Shown: in pieces, positions 17,844 to 28,212 of the stretch
How the letters are laid out: each line of letters starts with the position of its first letter
How positions within the stretch are numbered: the first letter of the stretch is position 1
Source: Neobacillus sp. DY30
GTDB taxonomy: Bacteria; Bacillota; Bacilli; Bacillales; Cytobacillaceae
NCBI RefSeq assembly: GCF_030123065.1
Contig: NZ_CP126093.1
Location: 1,678,001 to 1,742,000 of the forward strand
Direction of reading: 5' to 3'
Length of the DNA stretch: 64,000 nucleotides
Position numbers and translations under genes: made by a program
Notes under the pieces: model-generated
Databases searched by the model: none
The model's input: only the letters and a program-made list of their open reading frames with translations
Told to the model about the DNA's origin: nothing

Positions 17844-18053
17844 TCAAATCTCCAATACATTATAATCTTCATTTTGTTTTTCATATTCTAAATATGCTCC
17901 GCTTACTTCTTGTACAAATTCTACATTATATCCACGATCTGCAATTTTTTTTCGAACATCCCTTACAGATTCTCCTTCGACATAAAGAATCTTTGTTTTT
18001 TCCCTTACTGGAACTTCCTTGAGGTTTTCTTGAAAATAAACTTTAAATACCAT
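17844..18053 (-). CDS. rpoY: RNA polymerase epsilon subunit
   Basis: 69 residues, the exact length of B. subtilis RpoY (YkzG). It starts MVFKVYFQE and ends ENYNVLEI-like, with the conserved [19 protein letters not shown] centre. It is a small Firmicutes-specific subunit of RNA polymerase thought to bind on the outside of the enzyme. It is the first gene of the rpoY-rnjA operon. Confidence 0.92.
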   Translation of the reverse strand: MVFKVYFQENLKEVPVREKTKILYVEGESVRDVRKKIADRGYNVEFVQEVSGAYLEYEKQNEDYNVLEI

Positions 18054-18209
18054 AATAAATCGCTCCTTAATCGATCATGACTTTTTCTATTATATAAAAT
18101 AATTACATTTTTTTCATTTATATTCACTTTTCACCTAAAAAGTAAACGCTTGGACCTATTAGAAAAAATATGTAAATAATACACTGATAATCAATTTACA
18201 ATAAGGAAG

Positions 18210-18235
18210 GAGCCCTTCGCAAGTTTGAAGGGCTC
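18210..18235 (-). terminator. Hairpin after the small basic-peptide ORF
   Basis: GAGCCCTTC (18210-18218) and GAAGGGCTC (18227-18235) form a perfect 9-bp stem. Downstream on the minus strand is CTTCCTTATTGT, a poor T tract, so termination is plausible but not certain. Confidence 0.5.
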
Positions 18236-18249
18236 GAAAAAAGTTGTAG

Positions 18250-18321
18250 TTAGGCAATTGATTTTTTTCGCAGTAAATCGTTCCACTGTTTTAAGAGCTT
18301 CTTTCTTAGCTTCTTTAACAT
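18250..18321 (-). CDS. Possible 23-residue basic amphipathic peptide
   Basis: A minus-strand ORF of 23 codons from ATG at 18321 to TAA. AAGGAG lies 10 bases upstream, and further up TTTACA-N16-TAAAAT resembles a sigma-A promoter. The peptide starts MLKKLRKKLLKQW and has 9 Lys/Arg against one Asp; Leu and Trp fall on one helix face. Such peptides usually bind membranes. I know no family. A longer reading from an earlier ATG is less likely because that ATG directly abuts the Shine-Dalgarno. B. subtilis has ykrA at this place. Confidence 0.45.
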   Translation of the reverse strand: MLKKLRKKLLKQWNDLLRKKSIA

Positions 18322-18345
18322 AGTGGATCATCTCCTTACTTCCTA

Positions 18346-18374
18346 TTTTAAACGATCCTTGTCCAATGTAAAGC
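18346..18374 (-). promoter_or_regulatory. Promoter-like sequence for the 23-residue ORF
   Basis: On the minus strand TTTACA, 16 bases, TAAAAT, lying about 25-50 bases before the ATG at 18321. A moderate match to sigma-A. Confidence 0.4.
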
Positions 18375-18520
18375 AAGCCATGATAGATTATTGCAGTTTT
18401 TTTTTATTCAAACATTTTTATACTAATATTATATGGTATAAACAGGATTTCTTTCATGGATAAACATGGAAGAATTATGAAAGATTAATAAATTGAGCTT
18501 GCAAGCTCGAAACTGATAAA

Positions 18521-18565
18521 GATAAAAAATGCGCAAGAGCTAGGAGCACTTGCGCATTTTTTATC
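18521..18565 (-). terminator. Terminator after def
   Basis: A 17-bp perfect stem (GATAAAAAATGCGCAAG with its complement) overlapping the def stop codon. The A/T arms give a T tract on the minus strand. Confidence 0.8.
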
Positions 18566-19115
18566 TTTCAATAGCAATGGCACCCTCAATCGGTTTAAAG
18601 GGGTCCTGTTTATTGATATGATCATAAAACATAACTCCATTTAAATGGTCGATTTCATGTTGAAAGCATATTGCCGGAAGACCTTTTAAACGAAGCTTAA
18701 TCTCTTCCCCTTCAAGGGTGATTCCTTTGATTGTAATTCGAGCAAACCTTTCTACATAACCTGGAAAATCCTCATCCACAGAAAGGCATCCTTCCCCTGA
18801 AACTAAATATGCTTTTTCGACAGAATGACTGACAATTTTAGGATTGAACAATGCATAGCTGTATAGATTCCCTTTATCATCATGAAGATGAACAGCAATC
18901 ATGCGTTTGGAAACATTGATCTGAGGTGCAGCCAAACCAATGCCAGGTCGTAACCCATATTGTGATGATATATCAGGGTTTTGGCTATTTTTTACATACT
19001 CTAAAAGGCTATTAAGTATTTTTTTCTCTTCATCCGTTGGCGGCATGGATACTTCAGCTGCTACTTTACGCAATGTAGGGTGGCCGTCTCGAATGATATC
19101 ATCCATCATTAACAT
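18561..19115 (-). CDS. def: Peptide deformylase
   Basis: 184 residues, the same as B. subtilis DefB (YkrB), with about 60-70% visible identity by eye. The three metal motifs are [13 protein letters not shown] and QHEIDHLNG. It removes the N-formyl group from new proteins, using Fe2+ in the cytosol. The frame extends to 19175, but AGGAGTG lies 9 bases before the ATG at 19115, which also gives the family N-terminus. The symbol could be defB by B. subtilis usage. Confidence 0.94.
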   Translation of the reverse strand: MLMMDDIIRDGHPTLRKVAAEVSMPPTDEEKKILNSLLEYVKNSQNPDISSQYGLRPGIGLAAPQINVSKRMIAVHLHDDKGNLYSYALFNPKIVSHSVEKAYLVSGEGCLSVDEDFPGYVERFARITIKGITLEGEEIKLRLKGLPAICFQHEIDHLNGVMFYDHINKQDPFKPIEGAIAIER

Positions 19116-19264
19116 GATTTCATTCACTCCTGTTAAAAAACTAAAAATATAGATATTCATTAGTCTATCAGACAATTCGCGAAAAGTTAATTATTGAAGG
19201 AGATATTATTGTCAAACATATGAAGTATCGATATAGTAAGAATTGTAACCATAGGGGGTGCGAG

Positions 19265-19930
19265 GTGTCTATCGTTAGAATGTATAAAGTTATTTTTCTT
19301 ATTTTGACAGTCTGTACCTTATTAGCTGGCTGTGTTAGTAAAGAAGAGACAACGGAAAGAATGTATCAAGCCTTAGAAAACGTAGCTGAAGCAGAAAAAG
19401 AATTTGAAGAACAGCAAGAGCCTCTTGTTGAGCTAGAAAAGCAAGAAAAGAAAATTTATAACCAGATAATGGCACTTGGTTTGAAGAAGCATGTTGAGAT
19501 CGATCAACTTGCTGACGAAGCACTTTCTATTATTGATAAAAGAAGAGATTATTTACAAAATGAAATCACCAGTATCAATGACTCAAAAACAAAATTTATG
19601 CAGGTTGAAGAAATAAAGAATGAAATAGACGATAAAGAGCAAATGAAAAAAGCTACTGAGTTAATGGAAATAATGCGGAATAGATATGGAGTACATAATG
19701 AGCTTACCAAGGAATATAAAAAGGCTTTGGATATTGATGAAGAATTATACCTAATGTTAAAAAATGAAAGTGTTCCATATGAAGAGTTAGAAAACCATGT
19801 TAGGAATTTAAATACTATCTATCAAAAGGTATATGACGCTAATGAAAAATTTAATTCCTTAACTGCTCAATACAATGAAAAAAAGCTTGAATTTTATGAA
19901 GAAGCAGGGCTAAATCTCGAAAAACCATAA
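19265..19930 (+). CDS. ykyA: YkyA-type lipoprotein with coiled coil
   Basis: About 221 residues with a lipoprotein signal (CTLLAGC), then long charged helices (EKEFEEQQEPLVELEKQEKKIY onward) predicted as coiled coil to near the C-terminus. It matches YkyA of Bacillus in position between def and pdhA and in general sequence. The start is either GTG 19265, behind GGGGG, or ATG 19280, behind GAGGTG; both keep the signal peptide. Function unknown; probably on the cell surface. Confidence 0.75.
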   Translation: MSIVRMYKVIFLILTVCTLLAGCVSKEETTERMYQALENVAEAEKEFEEQQEPLVELEKQEKKIYNQIMALGLKKHVEIDQLADEALSIIDKRRDYLQNEITSINDSKTKFMQVEEIKNEIDDKEQMKKATELMEIMRNRYGVHNELTKEYKKALDIDEELYLMLKNESVPYEELENHVRNLNTIYQKVYDANEKFNSLTAQYNEKKLEFYEEAGLNLEKP

Positions 19931-19959
19931 AAAATCGACTGTGTTGGTCGATTTTTTTG
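19929..19959 (+). terminator. Terminator after ykyA
   Basis: AAAAATCGAC and GTCGATTTTT around TGTGTTG, followed by more T. Confidence 0.85.
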
Positions 19960-20073
19960 TTTTTTGTACATTATATCAGTGTAACAGAGTGGAATCACAA
20001 GTGGTACAGAGGGATTTTGATGGATAATGGTTTATTATTATTTTCATGTTGTAAAATTATTAAATCATAGTAT

Positions 20074-20102
20074 TTGACGAGTGTATGGAGTTGATGTAAA
20101 CT
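20074..20102 (+). promoter_or_regulatory. Candidate sigma-A promoter of pdhABCD
   Basis: TTGACG (20074-20079), 17 bases, TAAACT (20097-20102). Transcription from here would give a leader of about 160 nt before pdhA. Confidence 0.5.
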
Positions 20103-20120
20103 CAATATGGACTTAATTAT

Positions 20121-20153
20121 TGTACTATTAATTTTCTTTAAAAGAATAGTACA
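20121..20153 (+). promoter_or_regulatory. Inverted repeat in the pdhA leader
   Basis: TGTACTATT (20121-20129) and AATAGTACA (20145-20153) form a perfect 9-bp inverted repeat just downstream of the predicted pdh start point. It has no T tract, so it looks like an operator or mRNA hairpin. The rest of 20154-20271 shows only AT-rich leader and the pdhA Shine-Dalgarno (GAAAGGAAG). Confidence 0.4.
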
Positions 20154-20268
20154 GAACAACATGAAACGAAAGAAAGCTAATTGTTAATGTTGTTAAAGGT
20201 TTTGGGGTAATCTAATATGAGTGAATTTATTTTTTTACATTATTGTTATGAGAGAAAGGAAGATGTGA

Positions 20269-21387
<1,119 letters not shown>

Positions 21388-21390
21388 GTC

Positions 21391-22368
21391 ATGGCTCAAA
21401 TGACAATGATTCAAGCAATTACAGATGCAATGCGTGTAGAATTAAAAAATGATCCGAACGTATTAGTTTTTGGTGAAGATGTCGGCGTAAACGGCGGTGT
21501 ATTCCGTGCAACAGAAGGATTACAAAATGAATTCGGCGAAGATCGCGTATTTGATACACCTTTAGCTGAATCAGGTATCGGAGGTTTAGCGGTTGGTCTA
21601 GCATTACAAGGATTCCGCCCAGTTCCTGAAATTCAATTCTTTGGCTTCGTTTATGAGGTAATGGATTCCATTTCTGGACAAGCTGCGCGTCTTCGTTTCC
21701 GTACAGGCGGGAAATTCAGTGCTCCTATCACATTCCGTTCACCATTTGGCGGCGGCGTACATACACCTGATATGCACGCAGACAGCTTAGAAGGCTTAAT
21801 GGCACAACAGCCTGGATTAAAGGTGGTTATCCCATCAACACCTTATGATGCAAAAGGTCTTCTTATCTCAGCAATCCGTGATAATGACCCAGTAATTTTC
21901 CTAGAGCATATGAAATTATATCGTTCATTCCGTCAAGAAGTTCCAGAAGGCGAATATACGATTCCACTTGGAAAAGCAGATGTGAAGCGTGAAGGTACAG
22001 ATATTTCTATCATCACTTACGGTGCAATGGTACACGAATCCTTAAAGGCAGCAGAAGAGCTTGAGAAGGAAGGTTTTTCTGCAGAAGTAGTGGATTTGCG
22101 TACGGTTAGCCCGCTTGATATCGAAACGATTATTGCGTCTGTTGAAAAAACTGGCCGTGCAATTGTTGTTCAAGAAGCACAAAAGCAAGCTGGTGTGGCA
22201 GCAAATGTAGTAGCTGAAATTAACGACCGTGCGATTTTAAGCTTAGAGGCACCAGTATTACGTGTAGCAGCACCAGACACAATTTACCCATTCCCGCAAG
22301 CAGAAGCAGTTTGGCTACCAAACTATAAAGATGTCATTGAAACAGCGAAAAAAGTTTTAACATTCTAA
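21391..22368 (+). CDS. pdhB: Pyruvate dehydrogenase E1 beta subunit
   Basis: 325 residues of the transketolase-like E1 beta family: [18 protein letters not shown] at the N-terminus, [15 protein letters not shown] (active-site Glu) and the C-terminal domain with [11 protein letters not shown]. It pairs with PdhA and binds the pyrimidine of thiamine diphosphate. It follows pdhA by 3 bases with a Shine-Dalgarno (AAAGGAG) inside the pdhA end. A weak hairpin separates it from pdhC. Confidence 0.97.
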   Translation: MAQMTMIQAITDAMRVELKNDPNVLVFGEDVGVNGGVFRATEGLQNEFGEDRVFDTPLAESGIGGLAVGLALQGFRPVPEIQFFGFVYEVMDSISGQAARLRFRTGGKFSAPITFRSPFGGGVHTPDMHADSLEGLMAQQPGLKVVIPSTPYDAKGLLISAIRDNDPVIFLEHMKLYRSFRQEVPEGEYTIPLGKADVKREGTDISIITYGAMVHESLKAAEELEKEGFSAEVVDLRTVSPLDIETIIASVEKTGRAIVVQEAQKQAGVAANVVAEINDRAILSLEAPVLRVAAPDTIYPFPQAEAVWLPNYKDVIETAKKVLTF

Positions 22369-22371
22369 TAT

Positions 22372-22403
22372 AAGTTGGGGAATAGTATTGCTGTTTCCCA
22401 CTT
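22372..22403 (+). terminator. Hairpin between pdhB and pdhC
   Basis: AAGT-GGGAA and TTCCC-ACTT arms with small bulges, followed by ATTTCTT. It could thin transcription or mark an mRNA processing point inside the operon. Confidence 0.4.
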
Positions 22404-22458
22404 ATTTCTTAACATTGAACGGTAGAAATCTATGCAAAAATAGGAGGATGAATCCCAA

Positions 22459-23826
22459 GTGAGCGCAACCGCAACCACATTCCAATTTAAAATGCCTGAC
22501 ATTGGTGAAGGTATACATGAAGGCGAGATTGTTAAATGGTTCATAAAGCCAGGTGATAAAGTCCAGGAAGATGATGTACTTTGTGAAATACAAAATGATA
22601 AAGCAGTTGTAGAGATTCCTTCACCTGTTGAAGGTACTGTACTTGAAGTTTTAGTAGCTGAAGGAACTGTTGCGACAGTTGGACAGGTATTAGTAACCTT
22701 TGATGCTCCTGGTTACGAGAACCTTCAATTCAAAGGTGACGAACATGCTGAAGAAGCACCAAAACAAGAAGCAGCACCAGCGCCGGCAGCTGCAGCCGCA
22801 GCTGCTCCAGAGGGACAAACAACACCACCGCCAGCACCACCTGCCTATGGTATCGGTGTTACAGAACCACAAGTAAATGTAGAAGTAGACCCTAACCGTA
22901 AAATTATTGCGATGCCTTCAGTTCGTAAATATGCACGTGATAAAGGTGTAGAAATCACACAAGTTCCAGGTTCAGGTAAAAATGGACGTATCGTAAAAAG
23001 TGATATAGATGCATTCTTAAGCGGCGGTGCAGCTGTTACAGCACCACAAGCAGCAGCAACTCCAGCACCAGCAGCTGCTCAAGCTGAGGAAGCACCAAAA
23101 GCTGCTCCAATCCCACAAGGGGAATATCCTGAAACACGTGAGAAAATGAGCGGAATCAGAAAAGCGATTGCCAAAGCAATGGTAAATTCAAAACATACTG
23201 CTCCACACGTAACTCTTATGGATGAAGTTGATGTAACGAAACTTGTTGCACATCGTAAAAAATTCAAAGAAGTTGCTGCGGCTAAGGGTATCAAGTTAAC
23301 ATTCTTACCATATATCGTAAAAGCATTAACGAGTGCTTTACGTGAATTCCCTGCTTTAAATACATCACTTGATGACGCAACAAGTGAAATTATCCATAAG
23401 CATTACTACAATATTGGAATTGCTGCTGATACTGAAAAGGGCTTATTAGTACCAGTTGTAAAAGACGTTGATCGCAAATCAGTATTCGCAATTTCAAATG
23501 AAATCAATGAATTAGCTGGAAAAGCACGTGATGGAAAGCTAGCTCCAAACGAAATGAAAGGTGCATCTTGTACTATTTCGAATATCGGATCTGCTGGCGG
23601 TCAATGGTTTACACCAGTCATTAACCATCCTGAAGTGGCTATCCTTGGTGTTGGCCGTATTGCAGAAAAACCAATCGTACGTGATGGTGAAATTGTGGCT
23701 GCTCCAGTATTAGCATTATCATTAAGCTTTGACCACAGAATGATTGACGGAGCAACAGCTCAAAATGCATTAAATCATATTAAGAGATTATTGAACGATC
23801 CAGAACTATTGTTAATGGAGGCGTAA
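22459..23826 (+). CDS. pdhC: Dihydrolipoamide acetyltransferase (E2)
   Basis: 455 residues from GTG after AGGAGG. One lipoyl domain (1-80) with the lipoylated K48 in [11 protein letters not shown]; an Ala/Pro-rich linker; the subunit-binding domain (about 148-188, [12 protein letters not shown]); a second Ala/Pro linker; and the catalytic domain (about 225-455) with FDHRMIDG. It forms the core of the pyruvate dehydrogenase complex and passes the acetyl group to CoA. Slightly longer than B. subtilis PdhC through its linkers. Confidence 0.97.
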   Translation: MSATATTFQFKMPDIGEGIHEGEIVKWFIKPGDKVQEDDVLCEIQNDKAVVEIPSPVEGTVLEVLVAEGTVATVGQVLVTFDAPGYENLQFKGDEHAEEAPKQEAAPAPAAAAAAAPEGQTTPPPAPPAYGIGVTEPQVNVEVDPNRKIIAMPSVRKYARDKGVEITQVPGSGKNGRIVKSDIDAFLSGGAAVTAPQAAATPAPAAAQAEEAPKAAPIPQGEYPETREKMSGIRKAIAKAMVNSKHTAPHVTLMDEVDVTKLVAHRKKFKEVAAAKGIKLTFLPYIVKALTSALREFPALNTSLDDATSEIIHKHYYNIGIAADTEKGLLVPVVKDVDRKSVFAISNEINELAGKARDGKLAPNEMKGASCTISNIGSAGGQWFTPVINHPEVAILGVGRIAEKPIVRDGEIVAAPVLALSLSFDHRMIDGATAQNALNHIKRLLNDPELLLMEA

Positions 23827-23829
23827 CAA

Positions 23830-25245
23830 ATGGTAGTAGGAGATTTTGCAATTGATACTGATACTATAGTCATCGGGGCAGGTCCTGGCGGATATGTGGC
23901 TGCAATTCGTGCAGCCCAGCTAGGCCAAAAGGTGACAATAGTTGAAAAAGAATATATCGGCGGCGTTTGTTTAAACGTAGGTTGTATCCCATCAAAAGCG
24001 GTAATTGCTGCTGGACATCGTTATGAAGTAGCAAAGCACTCCGATTCATTCGGAATTAAAGCTGAAAATGTATCAGTTGACTTTTCAAAGGTTCAGGAAT
24101 GGAAAGCTGGAATCGTGAAAAAGTTAACTGGTGGTGTAGAGGGTCTATTAAAAGGTAATAAGGTAGAAATCGTACGTGGTGAAGCATACTTTGTGGACGG
24201 AAATTCATTACGCGTAATTGGTGAAAATTCTGCACAGACGTACAACTTCAAAAATGCAATTATTGCATCAGGTTCTCGACCAATCGAACTGCCAACTTTT
24301 AAATACTCAAAACGAGTACTAAACTCAACAGGTGCCCTAAATTTACAAGAACTTCCGGAAAAAATCGTAGTTATCGGCGGCGGAGTTATCGGAATCGAGC
24401 TTGGCGGTGCTTATGCGAACTTTGGTACACAAGTTACAATCCTTGAAGGTGCAGATGAAATCTTAGGTCTTGGAGTATTTGAGAAGCAAATGGCTGCGCT
24501 TGTTAAGAAAACCTTGAAGAAAAAAGGTGCTGAATTCTATACTAAGGCAATGGCTAAAGGTGTAGAAGAAACTGAAAATGGTGTAGTTGTAACATTTGAA
24601 GTTAAAGGCGAAGAAAAGAAAATTGAAGCAGATTATGTATTTGTAATGGTAGGCCGTCGTCCAAATACCGATGAAATGGGTCTTGAACAAATCGGTGTTA
24701 AGCTAACAGATCGAGGACTAATTGAAATCGACAACCAGTGCCGTACAAGTGTTTCTAACATTTATGCGATTGGTGATGTTGTAGCAGGCCCTCAATTAGC
24801 ACATAAGGCTTCATACGAAGGAAAAATTGCTGCTGAGGCAATCGGTGGACATAATGCTGTAATTGATTACTTAGCAATTCCTGCTGTTGTATTCTCAGAT
24901 CCAGAACTAGCCAGCGTAGGTTACACTGAAGTACAAGCTAAGCAAGAAGGAATCGATGTAACTTCAGCGAAATTCCCATTTGCAGCTAATGGGCGTGCTC
25001 TATCTTTAGATAGTGCAGATGGATTTGTTAAATTAGTTTCACGTAAAGAAGACGGTGTATTGATTGGGGCACAAATAGCTGGTGCAAGCGCATCAGATAT
25101 GATTGCTGAACTAGGATTGGCAATTGAAGCAGGAATGACAGTCGAGGATTTAGCACTGACTATTCATGCTCACCCAACTTTAGGTGAAATTACGATGGAA
25201 GCTGCTGAGGTAGCACTTGGTACTCCGATTCATGTTTTAAAATAA
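23830..25245 (+). CDS. pdhD: Dihydrolipoamide dehydrogenase (E3)
   Basis: 471 residues. FAD-binding [13 protein letters not shown], redox disulfide [16 protein letters not shown]-binding [11 protein letters not shown], second FAD motif YAIGDV, and the C-terminal His-Glu pair in IHAHPTLGE. It reoxidises dihydrolipoamide with NAD+ for pyruvate dehydrogenase and related complexes. Last gene of the operon, 3 bases after pdhC, with a strong terminator behind it. Confidence 0.97.
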   Translation: MVVGDFAIDTDTIVIGAGPGGYVAAIRAAQLGQKVTIVEKEYIGGVCLNVGCIPSKAVIAAGHRYEVAKHSDSFGIKAENVSVDFSKVQEWKAGIVKKLTGGVEGLLKGNKVEIVRGEAYFVDGNSLRVIGENSAQTYNFKNAIIASGSRPIELPTFKYSKRVLNSTGALNLQELPEKIVVIGGGVIGIELGGAYANFGTQVTILEGADEILGLGVFEKQMAALVKKTLKKKGAEFYTKAMAKGVEETENGVVVTFEVKGEEKKIEADYVFVMVGRRPNTDEMGLEQIGVKLTDRGLIEIDNQCRTSVSNIYAIGDVVAGPQLAHKASYEGKIAAEAIGGHNAVIDYLAIPAVVFSDPELASVGYTEVQAKQEGIDVTSAKFPFAANGRALSLDSADGFVKLVSRKEDGVLIGAQIAGASASDMIAELGLAIEAGMTVEDLALTIHAHPTLGEITMEAAEVALGTPIHVLK

Positions 25246-25250
25246 TTAAA

Positions 25251-25293
25251 GAGAAGTCCTTTCCAATTTTATTTTGGAAAGGACTTCTTTTTT
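25251..25293 (+). terminator. Terminator of the pdh operon
   Basis: A 14-bp perfect stem (25253-25266 with 25274-25287) ending in TTCTTTTTT. Confidence 0.92.
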
Positions 25294-25378
25294 CTTTAAA
25301 TAATAAATTATCTACAAGTTTTATTCATATATTTAAAATACTATTAACTTAATGAAAAAGATTTAGAGTGGTGAGTAT

Positions 25379-25624
25379 ATGATGAGGATTTACGTTATTA
25401 TGATATTACAATTGATGATTTGGAGTGCTTTTACGCTGGTAGAATGGTTATCTAAGCACGACCAGCTTCTTTACAAGGTTATAATGTTTTTTGTATTCTT
25501 TTATTTGGCTTTTGTGCTCTGCAATAGAGTGACACAATCAACTGCAAAAACTCTTTTTATAACTTCTTTAAGCCTCATGATATATTCTTCGATTCATTAT
25601 ACACTTGCATTACTAACTCATTAA
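25379..25624 (+). CDS. Small integral membrane protein
   Basis: 81 residues with three likely membrane helices (about 3-23, 31-48, 55-78) and few charges. It starts at ATG 25379 or the next codon, ATG 25382, behind GTGGTGAG. No family recognised. It sits between pdhD and a minus-strand DUF1885 gene. Confidence 0.6.
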   Translation: MMRIYVIMILQLMIWSAFTLVEWLSKHDQLLYKVIMFFVFFYLAFVLCNRVTQSTAKTLFITSLSLMIYSSIHYTLALLTH

Positions 25625-25645
25625 AAAAACTCCCTTAACGGGAGT
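25622..25645 (-). terminator. Terminator after the DUF1885 gene
   Basis: ACTCCC and GGGAGT around TTAAC, followed on the minus strand by seven T. Confidence 0.75.
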
Positions 25646-25654
25646 AGAGTAGTT

Positions 25655-26089
25655 TTACTTTCGTGGATAATAATACATGATTCGTCCGTTAAAAAGGTGT
25701 AATTCGCCTTGTAATTTTTTTGCTAAGAATTTACAAAATTCATTTGCTTTGCCTTTATCACCGAATGTAGACAGCTCTGGAAGAGTGACTTGTATGTATG
25801 TTTGAATTCTTTCGGTACCATCTTCATCACGAACCATTTCTTGGTCAATACCAAATAAAATAGCATAATATCGTTCATTTGAGGATTGTAAATAAAACCA
25901 TTTCCCTTTACCTTCGCTTTTTTCTTTTATTTCGTAAGGAAAAGCAGAGTCGCCATATTCCCAATCAACTTGATTCCCTGTTTTGCTGGTAATATTTTTA
26001 TAATAAAATAAGAGATCCTTTACTTCTTCTACCGTAATTGTTTGTTGCGCAGATGAAGGCACTAGTTTAATAAATGCATTTTCAGCCAT
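25655..26089 (-). CDS. DUF1885-type protein
   Basis: 144 residues from the third of three tandem ATG codons; AGGGGGG lies 6 bases before it. The N-terminus MAENAFIKLVP and the pattern with GKWFYLQS and YIQVTLPE match what I know as the DUF1885 family of Bacillus. No catalytic motif is seen; the second half looks beta-rich. Function unknown. The longer frame to 26188 runs into the SR1 control region and is not supported. Confidence 0.7.
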   Translation of the reverse strand: MAENAFIKLVPSSAQQTITVEEVKDLLFYYKNITSKTGNQVDWEYGDSAFPYEIKEKSEGKGKWFYLQSSNERYYAILFGIDQEMVRDEDGTERIQTYIQVTLPELSTFGDKGKANEFCKFLAKKLQGELHLFNGRIMYYYPRK

Positions 26090-26248
26090 CATCATCCCCC
26101 CTAGTCCCATTGATATCTCCTTTATTCTAGCATTGTAAAAACCAAGATGACAAGAATTACTCCCATAAATGTCCCGTTTGTTACCCATAAACTAAAGGGA
26201 GATAAAAAAGCCTGACAGAAAATCTCATTATGTCAAAAAATATTTAAA

Positions 26249-26259
26249 TGTGACATACA
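26249..26259 (+). promoter_or_regulatory. CcpN operator candidate, distal
   Basis: TGTGACATACA agrees at every position with TRTGHYATAYW, the CcpN consensus as I recall it. It lies just upstream of the SR1 -35. Confidence 0.6.
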
Positions 26260-26267
26260 ATTTAGGC

Positions 26268-26296
26268 TTGAAAAATTAAATGTGTTATATTATTAT
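26268..26296 (+). promoter_or_regulatory. SR1 promoter with overlapping CcpN site
   Basis: TTGAAA (26268-26273), 17 bases, TATTAT (26291-26296). TGTGTTATATT at 26281-26291 also fits TRTGHYATAYW and touches the -10. The two sites are 32 bp apart, about three helical turns, as expected for cooperative binding by the gluconeogenic repressor CcpN. Confidence 0.65.
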
Positions 26297-26363
26297 TAAA
26301 TTATCAACAATAAAACGTTTCCAAATTAGTGTACATTTCATAATGAAAAGGGGATTGAAAAAG

Positions 26364-26483
26364 ATGGGTACAATCGTTTGCCAAACTTGCGACTCAACAA
26401 TTGATCATTTTGAAGATGAAAAAGTAACAGTTCTCTATTCTAAATGTAATTGTTGCGATCATCATTCCGAAGAAGAAAGATAA
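26364..26483 (+). CDS. sr1P: SR1P, GapA-binding peptide
   Basis: 39 residues, the length of B. subtilis SR1P, starting MGTIVCQTCDSTIDHFEDEK with VTVLY following. The C-terminal half is Cys-rich (KCNCCDHH). In B. subtilis the peptide binds glyceraldehyde-3-phosphate dehydrogenase GapA and promotes its binding to RNase J1, which is encoded 9 kb away here by rnjA. ATG at 26364 behind AAAAGGGG. The open frame upstream to 26280 lies in the promoter and leader and is not coding. Confidence 0.88.
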   Translation: MGTIVCQTCDSTIDHFEDEKVTVLYSKCNCCDHHSEEER

Positions 26484-26505
26484 AATAACTTTTCTAAAAA
26501 TAAAA

Positions 26506-26536
26506 ACAGGATTCCGATGCGGAATCCTGTATTTTT
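26506..26536. terminator. Shared terminator of SR1 and speA
   Basis: ACAGGATTCC and GGAATCCTGT around GATGC, with A-rich DNA before it and ATTTTTATTTT after it, so it can work in both directions. Confidence 0.9.
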
Positions 26537-28007
26537 ATTTTATAGCCTTATATTCTTTAATAACCCGTATGGTTTTTATTTCCTCGTCTTCAGGTCCCTG
26601 AACAGGCAGTCCAGCCTCTAGGTTTTCACGAATATAATGTAGATTCTCTTTAGTGATAATTTCGCCAGGAATGAAAATTGGAATCCCTGGTGGATAGACC
26701 ATAATAAATTCTGCAATGATCCTTCCTTCTGATTCCTCGAATGGTATCACCTCTGTATCCGCATAAAAGGCGTCTCTTGGTGTTAATGCAAGAACAGGAA
26801 TGTCCGGAAGAAGTACCGGCTTAGGTTCGGGCTTTTCCTGCCTATGTTCTTGCTCGTCCGCAAGCTCTTTTAGCGCTTTTACTAACATATCGGCTTCATA
26901 ATCAGTATCACCTAGTGTAACGATACACAGAATATTGTATAGGTCAGACATTTCTACTTCAATATTATGTCTCTCTCTTAACCACATTTCAACTTCATAA
27001 CCTGTTAAGCCTAATTCTTTAACAGAGATGATTAATTTTGTTGGATCATAATCGAAGGTTGCTTTGGATCCTAAAATTTCTTCCCCAATACAATGTAAAT
27101 GGTCAATTTCATTTATCCTTTTTCGGATGGTTTGGGCAAGACCGATTGTTCTATCAATTAATTCTTTCCCCTTGGTTGCTAATTGCTTACGAGCAACATC
27201 TAGAGAAGCAAGTAATAAATAGGAGGTTGAGGTAGTTGTAAGCATACTGAGAATTGCTTGAACGTGCTTAGCAGAAACAAGACCCTCTTTTACATTGAGA
27301 ATAGAGCTTTGTGTCATCGAACCGCCTAGTTTATGAACGCTTGTTGCTGCCATATCGGCACCAGCCTGCATGGCTGATAGTGGCAATTCATCATGAAAAT
27401 GAATATGAACGCCATGCGCTTCATCAACAAGAACGGGAACGTTATGAGAATGAGCAATTTCAACAATCTTCTTCAAATCTGCGGATATTCCAAAATATGT
27501 TGGATTTATGACTAGGACCGCTTTTGCATCTGGATGCTGTTTCAGCGCTTTTTCAACAGAATCAGTTGTGATACCATGGGATATACCTAAATCCTCATCA
27601 ATCTCAGGATGGATAAACACAGGAATAGCACCAGAGAAGACAATAGCTGACATTACGGATTTATGCACATTTCGAGGAACAATAATTTTATCCTCTGGCC
27701 CACAAACCGCCATAATCATAGCAATAATGGCGCCGCTTGTTCCTTGAACTGAAAAAAAGGTTCTATCTGCACCGAAAGCTTCAGCAGCCAAGTCTTGTGC
27801 TTGTTTAATCATTCCTTTCGGCTGGTGCAGGTCATCGAGCGGACCAATATTTATTAGGTCTATTGATAAGGCATTATCACCTATGAAATTACGAAAATCT
27901 GGGTCAATTCCAACGCCCTTCTTATGACCAGGAATATGAAATTGAACTGGATTTTTCTTTGCATGTTCTAGTAAACCGCTAAATAACGGTGTTTGGTTTT
28001 GAGACAA
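26535..28007 (-). CDS. speA: Arginine decarboxylase SpeA
   Basis: 490 residues, equal to B. subtilis SpeA. Fold-type I, Orn/Lys/Arg decarboxylase family: FHIPGHKKG near the N-terminus, VDEAHGVHIHFHDELP (PLP Asp) and SVHKLGGSMTQSS with the Schiff-base Lys. It makes agmatine for polyamine synthesis. TTG at 28007, 8 bases after AAGAGGTG, gives the B. subtilis-like start (LSQNQTPLF); the ATG at 28034 lies upstream of that site. Lysine decarboxylase paralogs look similar, but SR1 next door supports speA. Confidence 0.9.
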   Translation of the reverse strand: MSQNQTPLFSGLLEHAKKNPVQFHIPGHKKGVGIDPDFRNFIGDNALSIDLINIGPLDDLHQPKGMIKQAQDLAAEAFGADRTFFSVQGTSGAIIAMIMAVCGPEDKIIVPRNVHKSVMSAIVFSGAIPVFIHPEIDEDLGISHGITTDSVEKALKQHPDAKAVLVINPTYFGISADLKKIVEIAHSHNVPVLVDEAHGVHIHFHDELPLSAMQAGADMAATSVHKLGGSMTQSSILNVKEGLVSAKHVQAILSMLTTTSTSYLLLASLDVARKQLATKGKELIDRTIGLAQTIRKRINEIDHLHCIGEEILGSKATFDYDPTKLIISVKELGLTGYEVEMWLRERHNIEVEMSDLYNILCIVTLGDTDYEADMLVKALKELADEQEHRQEKPEPKPVLLPDIPVLALTPRDAFYADTEVIPFEESEGRIIAEFIMVYPPGIPIFIPGEIITKENLHYIRENLEAGLPVQGPEDEEIKTIRVIKEYKAIK

Positions 28008-28212
28008 TTTATTTCCACACCTCTTTATATACAAAATGCTTTATTATCAGTACAAAACATATGAATTATAGCACTAATAACATTCTTTGCATAGAATTTT
28101 ATGTCTTAAATAAACACTTTTTGATGTGTGTGTTATGTTAGTTTCTCAATAAAAGAGGAAAATTAACCTATAAAGAAGAAATATGAAGGTAACATAATTG
28201 GGAGGGGTTTCG

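Larger units (their letters stand above)
26303..26536 (+). ncRNA. sr1: SR1 dual-function RNA
   Basis: The predicted transcript starts about 26303 and ends at the terminator at 26506-26536, about 230 nt against about 205 nt in B. subtilis. It contains the SR1P peptide gene. In B. subtilis SR1 also base-pairs with ahrC mRNA; whether that holds here cannot be read without ahrC. Position next to speA is conserved. The 5' end is inferred. Confidence 0.7.

Noticed and set aside
18191..18376. 61-codon minus-strand frame over the small-peptide locus
   Set aside because: Its start lies in the promoter region and its end runs through the hairpin; the in-frame ATG with nearest Shine-Dalgarno abuts it with no spacing. 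The 23-codon frame in another register is better supported.
26309..26323. CcpA (cre)-like sequence around AAAACGTTTCC just after the SR1 start point
   Set aside because: Central CG and one half fit, but the conserved TG of the left half is missing, so the match is too weak to call.
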